From Parietaria judaica (Eukaryota; Streptophyta; Magnoliopsida; Rosales; Urticaceae), in assembly GCA_954871525.1 (NCBI GenBank), contig OX940861.1, positions 39,197,201-39,261,200 on the forward strand: DNA of 64,000 bases. The letters are read 5' to 3'. The translations under genes and the position numbers were made by a program. The notes under the pieces are model-generated. The model saw only the letters and a program-made list of their open reading frames with translations. It ran no database searches and was not told where the DNA came from. Below are positions 11,045-23,256 of this stretch, one piece after another. Every line of letters starts with the position of its first letter. The first letter of the stretch is position 1.

Positions 11045-12944
11045 ATGGAGAGTATATGTCAAGTACTCCCATCTTGCTTAGAAGGTGATGAAACGGGGAT
11101 GGATGTAGTGCTTTGGTGAAGATATCGGCAAGTTGATTGTGAGAGGCGACGTGAAAAGTTTTTATTGATCCGGACTGAAGCTTTTCACGAACCAAGTGAC
11201 AATCAATCTCGATGTGTTTCGTCCGCTCGTGGTAAACGGAATTGGCAGCAATGTGTAATGCAGCTTGGTTATCACAATATAACAAGGCTGGTCCCGAGCA
11301 AATGATGTGAAGATCCTTCAAAATAGCAGTGAGCCAAGTGATCTCACAAACTGTATTGGCCATGCAACGATATTCTGCCTCTGGGAAGAACGAGAAACTG
11401 TTTGTTGTTTCTTCGACTTCCAAGAGATAAGCGATGAGCCTAAGAAAATGCAAAAACCAGAGATGGAACGCCGAGAATCAGGACATTGAGCCCAATCAGA
11501 ATCTGCAAAGGCCTTGAGCTGCAAAGAGGACTTCGATGAGAAGAATAAACCTTGACCAGGAGTCCGTTTAATATATTGCAGAATCCGATATGCGGATTGA
11601 AGATGTGAAGTTCGTGGAGCAGCGAGGAATTGGCTGAGACGATTCACACAATAACTTAAATCCGGGCGTGTAATAGTGAGGTAGAGTAGTTTGCCGATCA
11701 GCCTGCGGTAGCTAGTAGCATCATCTAATAGGTCACCCTCACATTGTGTCAGTTTAAGGTTTGGTATCATTGGGATATTAGCAGGCTTGCAACCCAAGTA
11801 GCCACTATCGGAAAGTAGCTCCAATGCATATTTTCGTTGAGAAATGAAGATGCCGGCAGCCGAACGTGCAACTTCTAACCCGAGAAAATAGCGAAGAGGA
11901 CCAAGATCTTTAAGCTTAAACTGATTGTGAAGGAAGGCTTTTAAGCTATCAACTGCAGCAGAATCATTACTAGCAATGATTATGTCATCGACATAAACAA
12001 GTAAAATTAGAACGGAAGTGCCAACAAACTTGGTAAAGAGAGAATTATCGCTAGCAGATTGAGAAAAACCAACAGAGAGGAGGGCAGAAGAGAATTTTCG
12101 GAACCACTGTCGGGAAGCTTGCTTCAAACCGTAAAGTGACTTATGCAATCGGCAAACTGTATCGGGAGGATATTTCTCCCCCTTTTCCAAAGAGTATCCC
12201 GGAGGAAGATCCATGTATACTTCTTCATCGAGATCGCCATGCAAGAAAGCATTATTAACGTCTAATTGAGTCAAGGACCAACCATTTATGGCAGCAACAG
12301 AGAGAAGGAGCTTCACTGTTACAAGCTTAGCGACGGGAGCAAAAGTGTCAAAAAAATCAATGCCTTCTTGTTGCGTGTAGCCTTTTGCAACTAGCCGTGC
12401 TTTATGTCGTTCGATTGTCCCATCAGCTTTGAACTTTGTTTTGTAAACCCATTTACAACCAACAGAGTGTTTTCCCGATGGTAATGGACAAAGAGACCAA
12501 GTGTGGTTACTCTCCAAAGCTTGTAATTCAATAGCCATCGCATTGCGCCATTCCTCACTCTTAAGAGCAGCGGTAAAGGTTTTAGGTTCAGAATATGAGG
12601 ATATAGATAAGGTGAAGGCTTTGTAAGGTGGAGATAGCTTTTTATAACTAAGGTAAGAAGAGATAGGATAAAGAGCAGAAGTGGGATTGCACGAAGGAAG
12701 GAAAGATTGTATAAGGGAGCAATGATAGTTTTTAAGATAAGAGGGTGGTTTTGTGATCCGAGAAGGTCTAGAGATAGGTTGAGTTGGCAAAATGGTTTCG
12801 GGAACAGGTATAATTTGTGAGAGTGTGGGGGGTGAAGCTTCGGGAATTGAAGCTTCGAGAATTGGAGGAGAGCTATATGGAAGAACCCGATCATCAAAAA
12901 GAGAAGGATCATATTGAGAGAGAGGAGAATTGACAAATGGAAAA
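11040..12944 (-). pseudogene. copia-1 reverse transcriptase-RNase H, frameshifted
   Basis: The copia RT domain is intact from about 12550 to 11800, with [20 protein letters not shown] at its start, the YVDD catalytic box at 11984-11995 and [18 protein letters not shown] before it. RNase H follows with [19 protein letters not shown] and later [11 protein letters not shown] and [12 protein letters not shown]. At about 11382-11384 one base is missing after SRSS, so the C-terminal third of RNase H (11040-11453) lies in another frame. Upstream the frame begins in the linker that normally follows integrase (FDDRVLP at about 12880-12900), not in integrase. Its N-terminal part is out of frame with gag-protease. 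Confidence 0.92.
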
Positions 12945-14430
12945 AAAGATTGTTTTCTTGTCTACCCTTCCCAATCGTCAAGCCCCGAGTAAGGTCCTGA
13001 ATCACACAAAAATCCATGAAAAAATCAACATGGCACGGAATGTTTCGAGTGAGAGAACAAACACTAAGTAAATTGAAAGAGAAAGAGGGTGCATAGAGAA
13101 CATTATGCAAGAGGATACTGGGAGATAACGAAACAAGACCAATGTGAGTAACAGTAACAATATTACCATTTGGGAGACTCACGGTGCTATTTAGAACAGG
13201 ACTAGATTGGGAAAAAAGGGAAAGGTCACAACATACATGGTGTGTTGCCCCTGAGTCAATAATCCAGGCAGAAGAATTTTTAGATGAATCTAAAACAGAG
13301 GAGACGGAAACAATACCGTTTATGGAGTGGGAACGAATGGCTGAAGCGGAAGCTTGGCTACTGATTTCGGGTCGAGTCTGCAGTTGAGAACTAAGGAAGG
13401 CGATCAGTTGTTGCACTTGATCAGTTGACAAGGAGCTGGTCGAATCAGACGAGGTGCAAGCCTTGGATTGGAGAGAGTTCACCATGTTTGAAGATGCCGA
13501 GAAATTGGGTTTCTGAGATGGTGAACTTTTCGGCTTGAACTTGTATCCAGGGGGAAATCCGTGAAGCTTGAAGCACTTTTCAACGGTGTGGCCAGAGATA
13601 CCACAATGAGAGCAAAGCGATCGATCACGCCGAAACTTATCATGTTGAGCAACAAGAGCGACAGGCGGGGAAGGAGATGCAATAATGTTGAAGGCGGTAG
13701 AATCGGGCGAATGGCCTAATACACCAACACCGATGCCTCGCTGAAGTTCTTCTTGAACAACAAGGCTAAAAATCTTTGCAACAGAAGGTAAGGGCTCAAG
13801 CATCAAAATCTGTCCTCGAATGGCAGTAAAAGAGTCATTTAGCCCCATCAAGAATTGCATTACAGATTCTTGTTCCTGATAATCACTCCAAGCTCGCATT
13901 CCACCACAAGAGCATACTGGAGCTGGTTGGTGGTTTTTGAGTTCATCCCAGAGGATTTTAAGCTTGGTGAAGTAAGTGTTGACATCTTGGGCACCTTGGG
14001 AAATACCGAGAAGCTGTTGTTTGATCTGAAAAATTCTTGGGGCATTGCTCCGACGAAACCGATCGTGAAGGTCCAGCCAAACAGCTCGAGCAGAGTCGAG
14101 GTAGAGAAGAGAGTCGGCAATATCTTTGGACACCGAGTTTAAAATCCAAGACGTTACCATGCTATTGCAGCGAGACCAGGTTCCTGCGAGAGGGTCTTCA
14201 GAGCCGGGCGGCAAAACTGAACCGTCCACAAGGCCGAGCTTGTGCTTGGCGTTCAGTGCCATCGTCATTGAGCGACTCCAGGTGTTGTAGTTCGGGCCAG
14301 TGAGGATGTGAGAGACGAGGACCATCCCGGGATGGTCTCCGTTGTGAAGAAAGAATGGGTTGTTCGGATTATCCATGGTAGAGAGAGTAGGGGTTTCAAT
14401 GTGAGAAGAAGGAGAGGAGCTCTGGGCCAT
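12945..14430 (-). pseudogene. copia-1 gag-protease, ends at an integrase deletion
   Basis: The frame starts at an ATG 53 bp after the 5' LTR. The N-terminal gag domain contains NYNTWSRSMTMALNAKHKLG, a copia gag signature. A CX2CX4HX4C zinc knuckle is at 13573-13614. The aspartic protease active site DSGA is at 13246-13257. The frame is open through the protease and then reaches [10 protein letters not shown], where GAG-pre-integrase should begin. Instead the sequence jumps at about 12940-12950 to the linker before RT, in a different frame, so the terminal 180 or so residues of the formal open frame are nonsense. The gag-protease part looks intact and could still be made. Confidence 0.92.
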
Positions 14431-14470
14431 GGATTAGCCAAAAAAAGGTCAGAGAGCAAAGGAATCTATT

Positions 14471-14482
14471 GCTCTGATACCA
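14471..14482 (-). other. copia-1 primer-binding site (initiator tRNA-Met type)
   Basis: TGGTATCAGAGC on the minus strand immediately follows the 5' LTR. It is the standard complement of the 3' end of plant initiator tRNA-Met and helps fix the LTR boundary. Confidence 0.93.
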
Positions 14483-14716
14483 TTTTACAATATAGAATGG
14501 AGAAAAATGACAAGGAAGAAGAAGCTTCTTTTTCTCATTACTTGCGGCGAGTTATTACAGCATGTAAATATATGATAGACAATGAAATGAAACTAGTAAG
14601 CCCTAACCACGTGAGAGTCACATGAGTTAGTCACATGAGTTAAGGAAATAAAATCTAGCTAAACTATTGAAGAAAGTAAAAACAAAGTATGAAAACTTAT
14701 TTTATAGCTTGTAATA
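14483..14716 (-). repeat. copia-1 5' LTR
   Basis: Direct repeat of 10799-11032 with no difference seen by eye over 234 bp. Confidence 0.93.
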
Positions 14717-14721
14717 ACATA

Positions 14722-15905
14722 TAATATAAACAAATTATTGTCATAAACACCACAATTAAAACAAATAAAAACAATAAAGATACATATATTAAATGAATGT
14801 CAAAATAAGAAAAACTTGACAAAATTTTCATAAACAACTTATAATTAAGACATGATCATGATTCGATTCGGCAAAATCCTAAGACCTCATGGCGTAGCGC
14901 TGGGTCTTTTTTGTCGGGCCGTTTCCTACTATGGTCTCATCATATTCGGTTAGTCCATCGTTACATAAATGTGATATCCTTTTGCTTCGGAATAGAAATG
15001 AATGTTTTTTTTTTTTTCATTACAACCAATTGTAATAATATTACTATCAAATATAATATCCGATCCTATAATATCTACATGGCTTCTTTACCTTATTTTG
15101 GGCACAAACAACACAATAGTTTGGTATCTTTTGCGTGAGAAACTCTGAGAAGAAACCAGGTTATGTAGGGTCCATCAATATTTATCTTCTATTTAGCTTG
15201 AAAATTGATAGCCACATACGTAATTAGCAGCCATATAGTACTACTATAGAATCTCCATGAAAATCACTATAATTAGTTTTAAATTATATCGACCCAAATC
15301 ACGTTAAGAAGTCCTTTTAGAGAAATAAATGATCACAATTAATTATCATTTAAATGGGTGTCCGAAATTGATCCAGCTGGTTCCATTAAATATGTTAATC
15401 TCTTCCTTGAGATACCCAATTGAATTCTTGCACTGATTCTTTAATTAATTAATAAAAGCAAAAACGATGACATGCATGTTTATACATGTATAAAGAAATA
15501 TATACACATACCAAACAAACGTACGAATATATAAAATATAGTAAACAAGTTGAAAAATGTCTTGAATAATTTGAGCACGCTGAGAGAGAGCGAGAGTTTG
15601 GTCCAAAAAGCTTTGCGTGTATAGCACGTGAAAATGGCCAAAATGTAGGTTTATAATAAACCGTTTATTATGCAAATTATATAAGATGAGAAATATTCAA
15701 ATTTGTCAACATTTCAACGTGATGAGCGTTATGTTTACCAACGCCATAATAAGGAATGGGAAAAATGTTTTTTTATACCCTCTAATTTGACAATGGTATC
15801 TTATTATTATTATTATTATTTGATTAAAAAAAACAGATTATAGTATTTAAAATTGAAGAGGTAATATTTTGACTTTTTATAAAATAGAGATTTAATCAAG
15901 TTTGT
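14722..15905. other. AT-rich intergenic DNA
   Basis: No gene, RNA or bounded element is recognised. Confidence 0.45.
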
Positions 15906-16125
15906 GTAGCCTAGTTAGTGGTAAACTCACTATAAAAAATTTCGAGAGGTCCTAAGCTCAATCCTAAGAGGACGTAAAAATTGTGTATATTTGTAATCTT
16001 GGCCGATAATACATGTGGCAAATAGTACCGGCATGTTCTAACATTGTGAATATATCTTTTAATGTGAGCATATTTAATCTTAGTCAATAGAGACACTCCA
16101 TTAAAAGTAGAGACTTTGTTATCAT
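15906..16125 (+). mobile_element. tRNA-derived SINE-like sequence
   Basis: TGTAGCCTAGTTAGTGGTAA (from about 15904) resembles a tRNA A box. About 35 bp on, GGTCCTAAGCTCAATCCTAA resembles a B box with the spacing of a pol III promoter. The following part, from GGCCGATAATACATGTGGCA to CACTCCATTAAAA, is recognisably similar to 35065-35165, which supports a dispersed family. The 3' end and TSD could not be fixed. Confidence 0.5.
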
Positions 16126-16432
16126 TTACATTATGTTTGAAGGACAAGACTAGGTTTTTGAAAATTAAAATGACTGTACTATTGTAGTATAAAAAAGAAA
16201 TTAACATACATTTTAAAATATATTTTTTTATATTTTACAATTAGAGAATATATTTCAATAAAAATTAAAAAGGTATATATTAAACGTATTAATTCCTTTG
16301 AAATTCATAAGTTTAATCTCAATCCTTAAGCCAATAAAAACAAGATGAGAGAAGAAATGAAAGTGGAAGAAAAATAAACTAGGTTTGACCATTTGACCAA
16401 GTAATGTTGCCTCGCGAGACCGATATCTGAAG

Positions 16433-16485
<53 letters not shown>

Positions 16486-19100
16486 CTTATATAGGACCAA
16501 AAGACCGGAAATTATGGCACTAAGTTGGTGCCTTGGTGAGTGGTCACTGGTCATCTTATATAGTCGTTGCTTCATAAACGTCTGTTTCGCTCTCTGTCTA
16601 ATTATGTATTTCCATTTTCTATGAAAGCAGCGAAGGACTTAGAAGAAACATCACTTGCAAAATATGAAGAAAAGTAAATTCCGGTTAATTGGGTCTTGCT
16701 CATTCTCATTTTACTAATAAGGTTATAAAGTTTTCTTTGAAAAAAAAAACAATTATCGATGTAACTTGTGGCAGTATTTGAATTGAATATTTGTGGCAAA
16801 AGAATAAAAAGTATAAGGAAACTAACCAAGGTAAAGATAGATGATAATAATCTTACGTTTTCTTTTTTTAATTTTTTACTTTTGCTATAAAAAATATATA
16901 TATACATGCAGCCCTATTTGACGTACTTCTGTATATACTTTTTTCGCAGATATCTTTGGCCACACATAGCGTCACATGTAAAAGTGTTAATGATGTTTAA
17001 AAACCTGAGTTCATGAGGTTAATAACCAGATCATTATTTCTTTTAACTTTATATACTTCTGCCATTAAAAATAGAGAATAATTGAGGTAAACGTACATAT
17101 GTTGTAAACAATTGGAGAGGAAAGTATACAAACTCTTTTTGTGTTGAGCAAGTATTCAAATGAAATAAAAGTGTGTGATCAAATACTTTCATCTAACTGT
17201 CTATATTTCGTAAAGGTTCCACCTTGTGTCAACCCCTCCATTATTTTTCACTTTTCTTTTTCACTACATGTACCTAATTGATGTGAAGCTAAAACGGACT
17301 ACAGTATCTAGTCATAACGGTTTTTTATTTATATAAGACACAAGAAATATTTCGTAAGAGTTAAGTACAATAAAATCTAACAAAAACAAAATTCAGGAAG
17401 ATATTTAAAATCAAAATACACAAAATACAACAACAATTATTTCGACAAAATTTAGACAAGTTTAAAAAAGTGTACAAAAACAGTTTCAAGTGTTAAATTA
17501 CAATACAAACTTTTTATAATGTCTTATTTTCCCTAAGAAATTAGGTTAGAAATATAGAACTTATAATTTATCAATACGTATAAAATATTTAGTAATCTCA
17601 TTTATGTGATAAGATAAAATTGTAGTAATATTTAGTAAATAAATATAAATTTTCTTAAAAATATATAATTCGAATAAAAAGCTTTGTTTATTTAGGATTC
17701 AACACCGGAACCGGATTTCAATCTATATCCGGGTACCCGAAAGTAAAATCCGAGTCTTAATAATCAGTTTCAGACTTCAGGTATGGGTATTTGTGCATTT
17801 GCGGGTAAAAAATCACAATCTATGAGGGTGTACAAATTACTCGGTATCCATATTTTCAGTTCTGGTTCTCAAAATTTCATTATTCGGAACCCCATTTCGG
17901 TTCCCGGGTGTTAAAATAAATAAATAATGGAATATTTTTAAATTTTTTTAATAAACAAAAAAAATTAAAAAAAATGCCACGAGGCAGCAGGCAGGCGACA
18001 TAGTAGCGCAATACATAGCAATACCATGTGACAATCAACTGGACACCACATGACATTTAACAACAAACCTCTTGCACGCTATTATTGTAGTTTTTACACT
18101 AATTTAAAAATTATATATTCCTTTACAATATGATCATGACCAACACTTACTGAACAATTCTTCGTTCAATTTCTTTACAACTTTGGTATTATAAGCTTTT
18201 TGTGATAGTTTCTAAACATTATGGGACCTATTTTGATGAATTTTTATTCTATTGATATATTCAACAACAACAAAAAAATTATCGCTCATATGTTAATTTT
18301 TGAGAGAATTCTTTCTTCGGGTTTAGTTTGTTGTTTAATAATGAGATCATCAATATTTAAGTTTCAAGAGTAATTACGTGCACGGTTTACCTTCTTTTGA
18401 AAAGGTAATTACTACTAGCCATTTCTGTCCATAGAATAGCCATTTCTGTCACTAAGCAAGTAAATACAAAACTTCTAGCCATTTTTTTTTATTTTTTTAT
18501 TTATAATCAAGAACATTTCAAATATTTGGTAAGTTTGGACCAAAGAAATCGCAAGGATAAGCATGAATTAGGAACTTTGATTAGTTTGCCTCTTTTCCCG
18601 TGAGAAAATACATAAAAATTGCATAGGTCATAGTTTACAAATCACAACTCTATTATTACACGCGACATGTTTTAGGAACTAATATTATTTAAAGCTATTG
18701 TTAAACTTCAAAAAATAATTGTGTACATTTTTATTGTTTATAAATCAGCATAAATGACAAGTCATGTTTAGCAAAAGCTAAACGGGCCTCACCCATCGAT
18801 CAACTTAGTAGATAAATGCGGCCGCAACTCGCTCGAAAAACAAAAACTTAACATAACTCGGAGTTCCACTCGCTTCCACATCAGTTCAATTAATCAAAAC
18901 GGTGAAATGCTTAATTACTAAATAATTAATAATCACAAAATAAATAAATAAAAATTGATTGATTTTGAATCCTCGTAATTAATACGCAACTAATAATCAC
19001 AAAACAAAAATTTGATTAATGAAAACAGTGAAATTCTTAATTGCAATACGACTAATAAACATTAAATAACATTTATGTATTGAATAACATTTATGTCGTC
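16126..19100. other. AT-rich intergenic DNA
   Basis: No gene is supported. Homopolymer runs and the (TA)n tract at 16436-16484 are present. At 17690-17920 there are CCGGAACCGG and CCGGGTACCCG phrases, as in other degenerate repeats of the window, without clear borders. Confidence 0.4.
16436..16484. repeat. (TA)n microsatellite
   Basis: Near-perfect alternating TA over about 49 bp. Confidence 0.95.
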
Positions 19101-20520
19101 CGATACATAGAATAGCAATACGACTTTAATAAACATTGAGGGTCTTTCCTTTATTAGTAAATGGGCCGCTGGACGTTTGCGGAGTCCGTGCCTTCCGATC
19201 CACCGGACTGGTCGTTCTTGGGCGGATCCCGCTTCTAAACATAAGGGATAGGGGGAAAGTGGCCGGGCCTATCATATCAAAAGGGTTGTAGAAAGAGAAC
19301 ACGGGCACCTATTTCATTCAACGTTCCGGGGTAGGGGCCTGTTGAGGCCGTTTCGTGCACTCAACCATCACAAGATTTCTCTTGTTCTTAAATAAAGAGT
19401 TCAGTTCCTTCCGTTTATTAGCTAGGAAAAGATGGCGATTTGGTATTGATAATATCGTAACTACTCGGTTTACAAGTATAGCCCTATTCTCACTTTTTCT
19501 CTGAATCTCCCCTCCTTTACATAGGTTTTCCTCCCCTTTTATAAGCCAATCTTCCCACCTCCATCGGAGTCCTATCGGCCCATTCCCCCATATGGCTGGA
19601 AAAAGCCTGGTGCACTCTTCTTTCGCGTGGTTCGAGCCGACTGGGTTACTTCCGAGGTGGCCGCATTAAATGCTCGTCCCATCGCGGCGTGCTCAAGCAT
19701 TTAATGTTTGTCCCATCGAGGCCTCAAGCATTAAATGCTTATCCCATCAGTCATTGTCAACAATCTGTCAGTACCTCTCGTCGCGCCAGAGTTTCCTCGA
19801 CTCTCTCCTGTGCCGCCGACACTTTGTTGCAACCCCCTCCTTACTCGTGTCGTCGACGCCAGTTTCCCTTCTCCTTGACCCGTCGTCCCGTCGCTCCTCG
19901 AACGTCACATGCTCTGTTGCCGATGCCTCTTGTCGACGCTCGGCTCTTCTTCCTCTGAGGCTTGACTCTTTCTCTCGTAGAACCCATGATCTGTCGTCGT
20001 TGTTGAGGGCGTTTCTCGTCGATTCTCCTTGAGCGATCTTGGTGTCGTCGACTCTTCTCGTCGGGTCTTGATGTCGTCGACTCTCCTCGTCGGGTCTCGG
20101 TGTCGTTGACTCTCCTCGTCGACCCCCATTCGCATTCGGGGATCCTTTCCATGATCTCCACTCGTCGGCCTTCAGGACTTTTGTAGTGTTACAGAGGGAT
20201 CCAACCGGATCCGACCTCAACAGAACTCACGATCCGTCGTCGTTGTTGAGGGCGTTTCTCGTCGACTCTCCTTGAACAATCTTGGTGTCGTCGACTCTCC
20301 TCGTCAGGTCTCGGTGTCGTCGACTCTCCTCGTCAGGTCTCGGTGTCGTTGACTCTCCTCGTCGACCCCCATTCGCATTCGGGGATCATTTCCATGATCT
20401 CCACTCGTCGACCTTCAGGACTTTTGTAGTGTTAAAGAGGGATCCAACCGGATCCGACAAGGCCCGCCCTATTCGGCCGACTTTTAAGTGAGTCTTTTGT
20501 TTTCCTTGAATAGAATAAGT
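19101..20520. other. GC-richer repetitive island, origin unclear
   Basis: Base composition changes sharply from the AT-rich surroundings. At 19126-19380 there is a compact open frame on the minus strand of 60 codons and some wording that looks organellar, but I cannot name a gene. From about 19440 to 19680 minus-strand CTTATAAAAGGGG resembles an LTR-type TATA box. From 19680 to 20460 the sequence is dominated by CGTCGACTCTCCTCGTCGGG-type repeats. The several overlapping open frames here are by-products of the short-period repeat and I do not call them genes. A fragment of an unclassified retroelement is the most likely explanation. Confidence 0.35.
19980..20458. repeat. Tandem duplication, two copies of 236 bp, period 243
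   Basis: GAACCCATGATCTGTCGTCG at 19980 and GAACTCACGATCCGTCGTCG at 20223 begin two copies that stay aligned to ATCCAACCGGATCCGAC at 20215 and 20458. Each copy contains about three shorter units of roughly 29 bp built on GTCGTCGACTCTCCTCGTC. Confidence 0.9.
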
Positions 20521-23224
20521 CAGGAATGGGTGTGTGCGTCCAGGTGTACCTAAACCTACAGGGAAAGAAAATTCACCCAGAAGGTCAAATAAGTCTGACT
20601 ATGAAAAGGTAGTTTACTTGCTTAGTGCAAACCCATGTCTGTTCCATCATAGAAAGAATTGGGCAACTAATTGTTAGCTTTAGTTCGAAAACATTAAAAG
20701 TGAGAAAACAAGACAAAATCTATTGACATGGATCTCCACTTCAATCGTCTTAAGCTTATGCTAGCCCAATTGATTATATGCATGTGTATTTGTTATATGA
20801 ATCCCGATCTCGCGTCTCATAGATGATCTCCGACGTAAATATATATAAATATATGTTTAAATTGACACGCAAAACTTTTAGAGAAGTTCGTCCCAAAACG
20901 ATAGTTGACTATTTCCTTTAGAATTTATTGATGATTTCATAGTACATGTTAGGGAGAAGAGAGAATTCGAATGTATTGAAAGACAGCAATTGTATATTTT
21001 AGAAAAATTAATGAACTTTGATCCCTTGCTCTCTCCTTGGCTTTATAAAGCCTCCTTTCTCTCTCCTACATCTGAGTAGTTGGGCTTCAGTGGCCTAAGG
21101 AATATCCTCCTAAGTTGACACGTGGTCGGGAGAATAGATTATTAACCGCGACTAAGCAGTTGGGTTTTCTAGCCGTTGGATAGTTTGAATATTTTGCGAT
21201 GGGCGGGTTCTCGAGTAGACTGGGTCATCTCGTGGAACCCTGGAAGAGTCGTTCTTTGACCTTCGGCGAGTTGGATATGTGCCTTGTGGCGATTTGGGTG
21301 GGATAGACTACGGAATCTGTGTTATTGGGCCTTTATTGGGCTTAAATCGAATTTGTGGCTGAGTAATGTAGCCTACGTTGACCATTCAATTTCGATGTTG
21401 ATTTGGTCACGTTGTCTATGTGGCATATGTCACATTGGCCATTGTGAATTTCGGGTTAAATTAAATATGACTTTAATAAACCCTTCTTTTATTGTTAAAT
21501 TTAATTTCACTATGTGACGTATAATTTAGTAATATAATATAAACCTACATCAACAGAATCCCCTTGTATTTTCTTAACGGATAGTCACGGAAAAAGTACT
21601 TAAACTTTGACTAACTGAGGCGCTAGGGATTCAAAGTTAAAAATGACGACAAAAGTACTCAAAGTCAACAAATGTTAGGCGACACATTTTTTTCATCCAT
21701 TTTTTTCGTCAAATTCAAATGAGAGAAAATGCTAAATAAGAAGATGAGCACACAAATGTGTATTAAGTTATGATTTAGTAGCACTATACTAAAAAAATAA
21801 CCACCGTTTACAATAATAAAAAAAAAATAGACTAAATGCACTCCCTCTCATTTGTTGATTTTGAATACTTTTACCTCTATATTTTTTATTTTTATTTTTA
21901 TTTTTATTTTTATTTTTATTTTACTTTGAACCCAAATTGCTTCAATTTTTCAAAATTTAGATACTTTTGCCGCGGCTATCTCTTTCTCTAAACTGCCCAT
22001 GCAAATATACTATCTTGTAACGTTGGATATTTTTCTTAAAGCCCATGCTACGTCAAACAGAGGAATCTCAAGCCCAATGGCCTCTATAGAAATGCCCACA
22101 GTGTATACTAACAGTAGCACGTAATCTATAAGATCGTATATTTACAGCGTTTTTTTTTTTTTCCTGTTTTTTCCTCTCTTTTTTTTAGCTGCACAATTAT
22201 TCTTAAACCTGTAAATATATGGGGAAGTGGGGTATTTGGTTCTGGATAGCGTATTCTTACGCTATTCATATCCCAAAACATATTAAAATTATGCAACGAT
22301 TAATGAAGTACAAGAAAAAGATTCAATGAATTCTTAATCCTTGTAATATTTAATATTTACTGTCACATTCTCGCTAAATGCACTAGAACCGATGAGTATA
22401 TGCCGTTGAGGAAATCGAATCTATTCTATTAGCTCAAGAGGCTAGAATTATAAAAATGGACTTGGAATGTTGATCTTGACTTACGGGAAACTTTAGTATT
22501 CAAGTCAATCTTCACGATTTTCTCAATCTCATTGTCAAAATTCTTATGGCTATGTGTTCTTGATGTCAGGGACGGCTCTATTCACACACAAAATTTGAGC
22601 GATCGCTAAAGGCCCCAAAATAAAATAAAATAAAAGTTTCATATATAAAATAATTCAATAATAGACCTCAAGTTATATAAATAATATCTTAATAACAAAG
22701 CTTTATAATTTAAATAAGTCTAATAATTCATTTTTTACCCAAAGCCTTATAAATTATTGGGTCAGACATTTTCTTTTTATTTGAATATATTTTCTTTGAA
22801 TTTATTTAATTTTTTTTAGCATAGTGGTTATCAATAGGTGATATATAATTATAAGTGTATGAGATCATACCAGCATTAATGAACCGGATTTCATCAAAAT
22901 TTCAAAATTAGGCGTGTCCGGAGGAGACAGTATTAGAATAGGTGAGCGTGACCTTCTTTAAAAATCTATGTATTGCACCCTTAATCAATAGATAGATTTG
23001 ACAGTTAAATCTAATTTTGCAACATCAGGACTTTAGTCGTTATTTCTTAACATTGGGATCATGCCTTCCAAGTTGACCAAACACTGGAAACTTTTATTGC
23101 GATTATCCTTTATTATTATATCTTTTTCATGGACTGACACGTGTCCACCCACTAACGTTCATTAGAATCAACAGTGAATTGCCGCTTATCAAGTTATCAC
23201 CCCTAACTTTTTTTTACAATTTTT

Positions 23225-23256
<32 letters not shown>

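Larger units (their letters stand above)
10799..14716 (-). mobile_element. copia-1: Ty1/copia LTR retrotransposon lacking integrase
   Basis: A complete insertion with two direct LTRs of 234 bp (10799-11032 and 14483-14716) that I found identical by eye, flanked by ACATA on both sides (10794-10798, 14717-14721). On the minus strand the order is LTR, TGGTATCAGAGC primer-binding site, gag, protease, reverse transcriptase, RNase H, CTTGAGGGGGAG polypurine tract, LTR. Gag, PR, RT-RH without an RNase H-like integrase before RT is a deletion derivative of the copia order (Gag-PR-INT-RT-RH). The 3.9-kb length is short for an autonomous copia. Identical LTRs imply a recent insertion. With no integrase and a frameshift in RNase H, it can have moved only with help, or was damaged after arrival. 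Confidence 0.95.

Noticed and set aside
19126..19380. Possible mitochondrial-DNA insertion
   Set aside because: Composition and wording look organellar but I could not match it to any mitochondrial or plastid gene from memory, so it is not called.
19670..20220. Overlapping open frames rich in Arg/Ser on both strands
   Set aside because: They follow from the short-period GC-rich repeat, which is open in several frames at once; no domain is present.
22567..22760. CAGGGACGGCTC-type hAT end
   Set aside because: Only one end is recognisable; no inverted partner or 8-bp duplication was found.
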